Positions 59,024 to 64,000 of a stretch of 64,000 bases of DNA are shown piece by piece. The first letter of the stretch is position 1; each line of letters opens with the position of its first letter. The notes under the pieces were generated by a model, which had not been told where the DNA came from, did not search any database, and was given only the letters and a program-made list of their open reading frames with translations. The position numbers were made by a program, and so were the translations under genes. Source of the stretch: Falsiroseomonas stagni DSM 19981 (lineage in GTDB: Bacteria; Pseudomonadota; Alphaproteobacteria; Acetobacterales; Acetobacteraceae); assembly GCF_900114315.1 (NCBI RefSeq), contig NZ_FOSQ01000009.1:124001-188000 (forward strand), written 5' to 3'.

Positions 59024-59110
59024 CGGAAGAACGGGCGGCTGAGGAGGGGCGAGCGGCCGACGCACCCTGCGCGGAAAGGCGCCGTCCAGCCGACCCGTCC
59101 CGTTCTTCCG
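59024..59110. repeat. Long inverted repeat between prpF and the MFS gene
   Basis: CGGAAGAACGGG (59024-59035) and CCCGTTCTTCCG (59099-59110) are perfect 12-bp inverted arms 63 bp apart. Nested arms CGGCT (59036-59040) and AGCCG (59088-59092) extend the stem with a bulge. It lies in the 169-bp gap between the two same-strand genes, near the prpF stop. It may be a structured RNA, a terminator pair, or a small mobile-element remnant. Confidence 0.5.
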
Positions 59111-59117
59111 AAGCCTG

Positions 59118-60275
59118 CTAGCCCCGGACCAGCACCGAACCCTCGAACAGCCGGCGCTGGGTACGGAACAGGGTCGCGTGCTCGCAATGGAAGCCGCCCT
59201 TCGCGCCCGCATCGCCCTGCACCGCGGCATCCACCACCGCGATGCCGGAGGCATGGCCGATGCGGATCGGCGCGCCGGGATCGGCCGGCCCCAGCAGCCG
59301 CACCGGCAGGCTGCCCGGGATGCGGCACGCCACCGCCAGGCACAGCGCGCCGGTCGCCGTCACCGCCCGGTGCGGCTGGCCCATGGAGATGATGCGGATG
59401 TGCAGATCGACCTCCGACGCGGAGAGAACGCGGCCACTGGCCAGCCTGGCCTCCACCGGCGCCCACAGCATCGCGATCCGCGGCAGGCTCGGCCGGGCGC
59501 GGGCGGCCTCGGCGTCCGTCGCGACGCCCATCGCCACGGCGGCGTGGCGGCGGATGGCGTCCAGCTTCTCCAGCAGCGCCCCCTCCCCATCCAGCGCCTG
59601 CGCCGTGTCCACGCCTTGCCGCCCCATCGCCGCCGCCGCGACGAAGACGCAGGGGCTGGCGGCATCGACCATCGTGGCCTCCACCGCCCCGACGCCCGGC
59701 ACGTCCAGCCGGTCCAGCACGCGGCCGCTCGGCAGCAGCGCGCCGGTGCGGGCGCCGCCGGGGTCGAGGAAATCGAGCCGCACGGGCGCGCCGCTGCCGG
59801 CGACGCCATCCAGCACGAAATCGCCATCCACCATCGCCTCGCCGTCCCGCGCCTCGAACCGCGCGCGGATGATGCGGCCGGCATTGGTGTCGTGGATGCG
59901 GACCTCGACGGGGCCGTCCTTGGGCGCGTGCGGCAGCATGCCCTCGTCCAGCGCGAAGGGGCCGATGGCGGAGGACATGTTGCCGCAGCTGCCGCCGTAA
60001 TCGACCAGCGCGTCCTTCACCGCCACCTGGCCGAAGGTGTAGTCCACATCCGCATCGGGGCGCGTCGGCGGGCCGACGATGCAGACCTTGCTGAGCGAGG
60101 AAACTCCGCCGCCCATGCCATCCAGCTGCCGCGCCTCCGGGTCCGGCGACCCGATGGCGGCGAGGAAGATCGGGTCCCATGCCGCGCGATCCGCCGGCAG
60201 ATCCTGCCGGCGGAACATGATGGCGCGGGAGGTGCCGCCGCGCATGAACACCGCCCTGAACCGCCGCTGTGGCAT
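59118..60275 (-). CDS. prpF: PrpF family isomerase (2-methylaconitate/oxalomesaconate tautomerase-like)
   Basis: The 385-residue protein is of the PrpF family, a diaminopimelate-epimerase-like fold that isomerises unsaturated tricarboxylates such as 2-methylaconitate or 4-oxalomesaconate. The N-terminal RAVFMRGGTSRAIMF, LDGMGGGVSSLSKVCIV and DYGGSCGNMSSAIGPFA (conserved Cys) are typical, as is a second NDTNAG-like IHDTNAGRIIRARF. It sits above two Bug carboxylate receptors on the same strand, so uptake and isomerisation of a tricarboxylate may be linked. No prpBCD genes are near. Confidence 0.9.
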   Translation of the reverse strand: MPQRRFRAVFMRGGTSRAIMFRRQDLPADRAAWDPIFLAAIGSPDPEARQLDGMGGGVSSLSKVCIVGPPTRPDADVDYTFGQVAVKDALVDYGGSCGNMSSAIGPFALDEGMLPHAPKDGPVEVRIHDTNAGRIIRARFEARDGEAMVDGDFVLDGVAGSGAPVRLDFLDPGGARTGALLPSGRVLDRLDVPGVGAVEATMVDAASPCVFVAAAAMGRQGVDTAQALDGEGALLEKLDAIRRHAAVAMGVATDAEAARARPSLPRIAMLWAPVEARLASGRVLSASEVDLHIRIISMGQPHRAVTATGALCLAVACRIPGSLPVRLLGPADPGAPIRIGHASGIAVVDAAVQGDAGAKGGFHCEHATLFRTQRRLFEGSVLVRG

Positions 60276-60328
60276 GCCGCCCCTCCCCCCGATGGAGGAG
60301 TGGTTCTAGGGCGGCGCGGCGGTGCGCG

Positions 60329-61291
60329 TCACGCCTCGCACGCGCGCAGGCCCACCGCGCCGGCCACGGCGGCGAAGCGCGCGGCGGTGTCGCGCAGGAT
60401 CGGGCCGAAGCGGTCCGGCCCATGGCCAGGCGTGTCGAAGCCCAGGGCGCCAAGCCGTTGCGCCACGCTGGCATCGCGCAGCGCGGCCAGCGACGCGGCG
60501 TGGAGCGCGGCCAGCACCGGGGCCGGCGTGGCGCGCGGCGCCAGCACGCCCATCCAGGTCTCGGCCTCGAAGCCCGGCGCCACGCTTTCGGCGAAGGTCG
60601 GCACATCGGGCAGCGCCGGGCTGCGATGAAGGCCGGATACGCCCAGCGCCACCAGGCGCCCGTCGCGGATCTGGTCGATGGCCGCGCCCAGCGTGACCAC
60701 CCCGCCATCGATGGTGCCGCCCAGCAGGTCGATCAGCAGCGGCCCACCGCCGCGGTAGGAGATGTGCTCCGGCCGCCCGCCCAGCGCCTGCGCCAGCAAT
60801 TCGCTGGCGAAATGCTGGGAGGAGCCGAGCCCCGGCACGCCGATATTGGTCGGCCGCCCCGCCCGCAGCCGCGCCGCATAGGCCGCCGCATCGGGAATGC
60901 CGGACCGCGGATGCGTCACCAGCGCCTGCGGCGCCGAAGCCCCCAGCAGCACGGGCGCGAGCCCCGGGATGAATGGCCCGCTGCCTGCCACGGGCAGCGC
61001 CTCGATCGCCGCCAGCGTGTCATTGGTGATGAGCAGGGTGTGCCCATCCGGGGCCGCGCGCAGCACCGCCTGGGTGCCGAGGCGCGACGAGGCGCCGCCG
61101 ATATTCTCGATGACGACGCCCTGCCCGATCTGCGCCGCGAAGGCCGGCACGAAGGCGCGCGCGAAGGCATCCACCCCGCCCCCGGGCGGGAAGGGCACGA
61201 TGGCGCGGATCGGGCGGGTGGAGCCCTGGGCGAGGGCGGGCAGCGGCAGCAGGGACGCGGCGGCGGCCAGCAGGGTGCGACGGGTGGTCAT
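60329..61291 (-). CDS. Bug/TctC family periplasmic solute receptor
   Basis: The 320-residue receptor has the leader RRTLLAAAASLLPLPALA. The mature chain shows RPIRAIVPFPPGGGVDAFARAFV, VIENIGGASSRLGTQAVLRAAPDG, HTLLITNDTLAAIEAL, SYRGGGPLLIDLLGGTIDGG and LPDVPTFAESVAPGFEAETWMGVLAP. It should bind a carboxylate in the periplasm. It is 53 bp upstream of prpF and 17 bp downstream of another Bug gene on the same strand, so the three probably form one operon. Confidence 0.91.
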   Translation of the reverse strand: MTTRRTLLAAAASLLPLPALAQGSTRPIRAIVPFPPGGGVDAFARAFVPAFAAQIGQGVVIENIGGASSRLGTQAVLRAAPDGHTLLITNDTLAAIEALPVAGSGPFIPGLAPVLLGASAPQALVTHPRSGIPDAAAYAARLRAGRPTNIGVPGLGSSQHFASELLAQALGGRPEHISYRGGGPLLIDLLGGTIDGGVVTLGAAIDQIRDGRLVALGVSGLHRSPALPDVPTFAESVAPGFEAETWMGVLAPRATPAPVLAALHAASLAALRDASVAQRLGALGFDTPGHGPDRFGPILRDTAARFAAVAGAVGLRACEA

Positions 61292-61308
61292 GGCGTTCTG
61301 TCCTGTGC

Positions 61309-62304
61309 TCAGACGGTTTCGGCGCGGATGCCGGCAGCCTCGATCGCCGCGGCGAAGCGGCGTTCGCTGTCGGTGATGGAGGCGAGGAATTCGGCGGGGG
61401 TGGAGGCGGTGACGATGAAGCCGAGCTCGCTCAGCCGCCGGTTCACCGCCGGGTCGAACAGCGCGGCGCGCCAGGCCTCGTGCCAGGCCTCGATGATCGG
61501 CGCGGGCGTGGCCGCGGGCAGCAGGATGCCCTGGGTGCTCGGAACGTCGAAGCCGGGGGCCACCGTCTCCGCCAGCGTCGGCACCTCCGGCATCGCCGGG
61601 TCGCGCGCGGCGGTGGAGACGGCGAGCGGCACCAGCCGCCCCGCCCGCACATGCGCCGTCACCGCCGGCAGGGTGATGATCATCGCATCGAGCTGCCCGG
61701 CCATCAGGTCCAGCGTGGCCGGGCCGCCGCCGCGATAGGGCACGTGCACCACCTCCACCCCGCCAAGCTGGCGGTTCAGCATCTCGCTGATCACATGGGC
61801 GATGCCGCCATGGCCGGGCACGCCGAGCGTCAGCGCGCCGCGCCGGCGCCGCGCCTCCGCGACGTAGTCCGCCACGCCGCGGATACCGCTGCCGGGATGC
61901 GTCACCAGCAGCTGCGACGCGCCAATGGTGAGCGTGACGGGCGCGAGGCGTGGTCGCAGCAGCCCCTGCTGGCGCCCGAACAGGATGTCACTCAGCACGA
62001 GGCCGTCGCCGGAGGCCACCAGCAGCGTGTGCCCATCCGGTGCCGCCCGGGCGACGATGGCGCCGGCGCCGCGGCCACTGGCCGTGCCGTTGTTCTCCAC
62101 CACCACCGCCTGGCCGATGCGTTCCGACAGCACCGGCGCCGCGGCGCGGGCGTGGATGTCCTGCGTGCCGCCGGGCGCGGCGGAGACGATGAGCTTCACC
62201 GCCTGCGTCGGCCGCCAGCCAGGCGTGGCCAGCGCTGGCCGCGCCAGCAGCGGCGCGCAGCAGGCGAGCATCGCGGCGCGTCGGGTCAGGGCCTGTCGAT
62301 GCAT
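61309..62304 (-). CDS. Bug/TctC family periplasmic solute receptor
   Basis: The 331-residue exported receptor has the leader RRAAMLACCAPLLARPALA. The mature protein shows RPTQAVKLIVSAAPGGTQDIHARAAAPVL, VVENNGTASGRGAGAIVARAAPDG, HVPYRGGGPATLDLMAGQLDAMI and MPEVPTLAETVAPGFDVPSTQGILLPA. It is related to the neighbour at 60329 but the two are not near-identical, so they are likely to have different ligands. ATG 62304 is the start. It heads the probable Bug-Bug-prpF operon. An inverted repeat lies upstream (62359). Confidence 0.91.
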   Translation of the reverse strand: MHRQALTRRAAMLACCAPLLARPALATPGWRPTQAVKLIVSAAPGGTQDIHARAAAPVLSERIGQAVVVENNGTASGRGAGAIVARAAPDGHTLLVASGDGLVLSDILFGRQQGLLRPRLAPVTLTIGASQLLVTHPGSGIRGVADYVAEARRRRGALTLGVPGHGGIAHVISEMLNRQLGGVEVVHVPYRGGGPATLDLMAGQLDAMIITLPAVTAHVRAGRLVPLAVSTAARDPAMPEVPTLAETVAPGFDVPSTQGILLPAATPAPIIEAWHEAWRAALFDPAVNRRLSELGFIVTASTPAEFLASITDSERRFAAAIEAAGIRAETV

Positions 62305-62358
62305 CGGAAATCTCCCTCATGAACCACGCGGCCATGCCGCCGCATGAGGAAATTCACT

Positions 62359-62374
62359 ATTCAACACGATGAAT
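62359..62374. promoter_or_regulatory. Inverted repeat in the Bug/C45 divergent region
   Basis: ATTCA-N6-TGAAT is a perfect short inverted repeat in the AT-richest part of the 228-bp divergent gap (62305-62532). AAAAAAGGAGA follows at 62393. The rest of the gap shows no gene. It may be an operator for the leftward operon. Confidence 0.35.
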
Positions 62375-62532
62375 CAATATCGAACACGTAGGAAAAAAGG
62401 AGATTCCACGCTTGCCCATCGCCGCGATGGCGCGATGCTCAGCCAGCGCCTTCCGACAGCCAGGGCCTTCCCCGCTTGCCGTGGGGACCAGGACGCGCAA
62501 GATGCCCGGTACTTCGTGCGCAGGAAGAACCC

Positions 62533-63657
62533 ATGGACGCGACCGCCCCCTTTCCCCTCTACGAGTTATCTGGCGGGCCGGAGGCGCGGGGCGATTCCTA
62601 TGGCCGCCAGGCGGCTGTCCGCATCCGGCGCAGCATCGGCCATTATCATGCGCAGCTCAGCGGCGGCGGGCTGGATGCCGCGCGCATCCACCGCCTGGCC
62701 CGCGCCTTCGTCAGCCGGGTGGAGGCCTTCGACCCCGCCTATGTCGCGGAGATGCGCGGCATCGCCCGCGGCGCCGATGTGGCGTTCGAGGATGTGATGC
62801 TGCTGAACTGCCGGACGGAGATCCTGCAACTCGCGAAGCGCGGACTGCCGGAGGCGGAGCCGGATGGCTGCACCGGCGCGATCGTGACGCCGCAGGCGAC
62901 GGCCGATGGCACGCTGCTGCATGGCCAGAACTGGGACTGGAAGAGCGAATGCGCGGAAACCGGCGTGGTGCTGCGCATCCGGCGGGATGACGGGCCGGAC
63001 ATCCTGACCTTCGTGGAAGCGGGCGGCCTGTCCCGCGCCGGGCTGAATGCCGCCGGCATTGCCATCACCGCCAACTACCTGGAATCCGATCGCGACTACC
63101 GGACGGAAGGCGTCCCGCTTTCCCTGCTGCGGCGGAAGGTGCTGGAGCAGGAGCAGGTGGCGCTGGCGGTGCGCGCGATCTACGCCACGCCGAAATCGGC
63201 CTCCAACAACGTGATGCTCTCCCACGCCTCCGGCTGGGCGCTGGATATCGAATGCGCGCCGGATGAGAGTTTCCTGCTGCACCCCGTCGACGGAATGCTG
63301 GTGCATGCGAATCACTGGCAGTCGCCCATCGCGCTGTCCAAGCTGAAGGACACCGGCATCCAGACCACGCCGGACAGCGTCTATCGCGACCAGCGCGTGC
63401 TGGCGGCGCTGCGCGCGAAGGTAGGCGCGATCACGCTGGAGGATCTGCGCGCCGCCTTCTTCGACGATTGGCAATCGCCCTGGGCCGTCTGCCGCCCGCC
63501 GCGGATGAGCCTCGGCGGCAACCTCTCCGCCACCGTCGCGATGATCCTGATGAAGCCGGCGGAGGGGCATATGGAGATCGCGCCGCTGCCCGCGCTGAAC
63601 CGCCGCTTCACGACCTACACGCTGAAGCCGCAGGGGCTGGCGAAGGCGGCGGAGTAG
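62533..63657 (+). CDS. C45-type acyltransferase/peptidase (isopenicillin N acyltransferase-like)
   Basis: The 374-residue protein is of the C45 peptidase (acyl-CoA:6-APA acyltransferase) Ntn-hydrolase family. It is made as a precursor that self-cleaves ahead of a nucleophilic cysteine, C113 in PDGCTGAI. Family features are the N-terminal ELSGGPEARGDSYGRQ, the DGTLLHGQNWDWK after the cleavage site, and HASGWALDIECAPDESFLLHP with VHANHWQSP. Homologues cleave or transfer acyl groups on peptides or N-acylated compounds. ATG 62533 (MDATAPF) is preferred over 62476. The nearby aminotransferase may share the substrate, which is unknown. Confidence 0.88.
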   Translation: MDATAPFPLYELSGGPEARGDSYGRQAAVRIRRSIGHYHAQLSGGGLDAARIHRLARAFVSRVEAFDPAYVAEMRGIARGADVAFEDVMLLNCRTEILQLAKRGLPEAEPDGCTGAIVTPQATADGTLLHGQNWDWKSECAETGVVLRIRRDDGPDILTFVEAGGLSRAGLNAAGIAITANYLESDRDYRTEGVPLSLLRRKVLEQEQVALAVRAIYATPKSASNNVMLSHASGWALDIECAPDESFLLHPVDGMLVHANHWQSPIALSKLKDTGIQTTPDSVYRDQRVLAALRAKVGAITLEDLRAAFFDDWQSPWAVCRPPRMSLGGNLSATVAMILMKPAEGHMEIAPLPALNRRFTTYTLKPQGLAKAAE

Positions 63658-63663
63658 CCCGCG

Positions 63664-64000
63664 CTACGCGATGGCGCGCAGCGCCCGCGCCATCGCGTCC
63701 ACGGTCTGCGCCACCTGCGCCGCCGTCACCACCAGCGGCGGGGACAGCACCATCGTGTCGCCGGCTGCGCGGACCAGCACGCCATCGGCGAAGCAGGCAT
63801 CCGCCACCGCCGCCCCCCGCACGCCAGGCGCAGCGGGGCGCGGTTCCAGCTCCACCGCCGCCAGCAGGCCGCAATGGCGCACATCGATCACATGCGGGGC
63901 GCCCTGCAAGCCCAGCAGCGCCGCCGCGAAGGGCTTCGCGATGGCGGCGGAGGCCTCGAACATCCCCTCAAGCTGGTAGGCATCCAGCGCCGCCATCCCC
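63664..64000 (-). CDS. Class III aminotransferase, C-terminal fragment at the window edge
   Basis: The frame runs off the right edge, so only about 110 C-terminal residues are visible. These match the small domain of class III (omega-amino acid or acetylornithine-type) aminotransferases: VIDVRHCGLLAAVELEPRP, VADACFADGVLVRAAGDTMVLSPPLVVTAAQVAQTVDAMARALRAI. The PLP lysine lies outside the window. The gene converges on the C45 gene with 6 bp between stops. Substrate assignment needs the missing part. Confidence 0.82.
   Translation of the reverse strand, partial: GMAALDAYQLEGMFEASAAIAKPFAAALLGLQGAPHVIDVRHCGLLAAVELEPRPAAPGVRGAAVADACFADGVLVRAAGDTMVLSPPLVVTAAQVAQTVDAMARALRAIA

Noticed and set aside
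58738-60708. 656-codon minus-strand frame across prpF and the MFS gene
   Set aside because: It overlaps two well-supported genes in another frame on the same strand and reads as low-complexity Arg/Gly/Ala.

Overview
The window is GC-rich, gene-dense bacterial chromosome with no rRNA, tRNA, CRISPR array, prophage or intact insertion sequence that I can see. Several traits point to an alphaproteobacterium, most likely an Acetobacteraceae (Roseomonas-like) soil or water organism. These are an imuB-dnaE2 mutasome with a GAAC-N7-GAAC type SOS box, two TTAACCAT (CtrA-type) motifs, four lone Bug/TctC solute receptors, and many small catabolic operons. The genus is inference; no marker gene settles it.

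Layout. 1-7056 is surface-polysaccharide sugar metabolism: a repeat-module protein cut by the window edge, UDP-glucose dehydrogenase, and a leftward operon of UDP-GlcNAc-type dehydrogenase and 2-epimerase followed by a hexapeptide acyltransferase. 7215-12005 is the SOS mutagenesis pair imuB-dnaE2, without imuA beside it. 12120-16023 has a manganese catalase, a DUF1810 protein, an orphan gene behind a Fur-like box, a 343-bp array of hairpins, and a MarR regulator with an MFS exporter. 16041-18768 is cell wall: an L,D-transpeptidase and a MepK-like endopeptidase with overlapping genes, then two paralogous single-span membrane proteins. 18941-21665 is a three-gene hydroxyacid operon.

21797-23086 is a visibly AT-rich island carrying one unrecognised coiled-coil membrane protein. 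23363-31840 mixes a methyltransferase, a GIDE-domain protein, VOC and Bug genes, DUF1028, an MFS carrier, an oxidoreductase, a secreted histidine phosphatase and pobA (4-hydroxybenzoate hydroxylase). 31982-33626 has an SDR, a predicted lipoprotein with a TNT (NADase toxin) domain, and a small membrane protein. 33716-36421 is a large RTX protein behind the CtrA-type motifs. 36489-38436 is the minCDE division-site operon.

38609-46628 holds solute-binding, thioesterase, metal P-type ATPase, D-2-hydroxyacid dehydrogenase and alpha/beta-hydrolase genes. 46676-54156 is a nitrogen-compound cluster with an N-carbamoyl amino acid hydrolase type M20 enzyme, RidA, a D-aminoacylase and hydantoinase/oxoprolinase A and B subunits. 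54234-57074 has a small protein, a coupled 14-codon leader, a protein that may join an RsbW-like ATPase fold to an acyltransferase-like fold, and a HisC-type aminotransferase. The remainder is bioY, an MFS carrier, prpF, two Bug receptors, a C45-type acyltransferase/hydrolase and the 3' end of a class III aminotransferase.

The candidates I consider most worth follow-up are the TNT lipoprotein with its downstream membrane gene, the AT-rich island gene, the trinucleotide-loop hairpin array, and the leader/ATPase-like/aminotransferase operon. All functional calls rest on reading motifs by eye; no database search was run.
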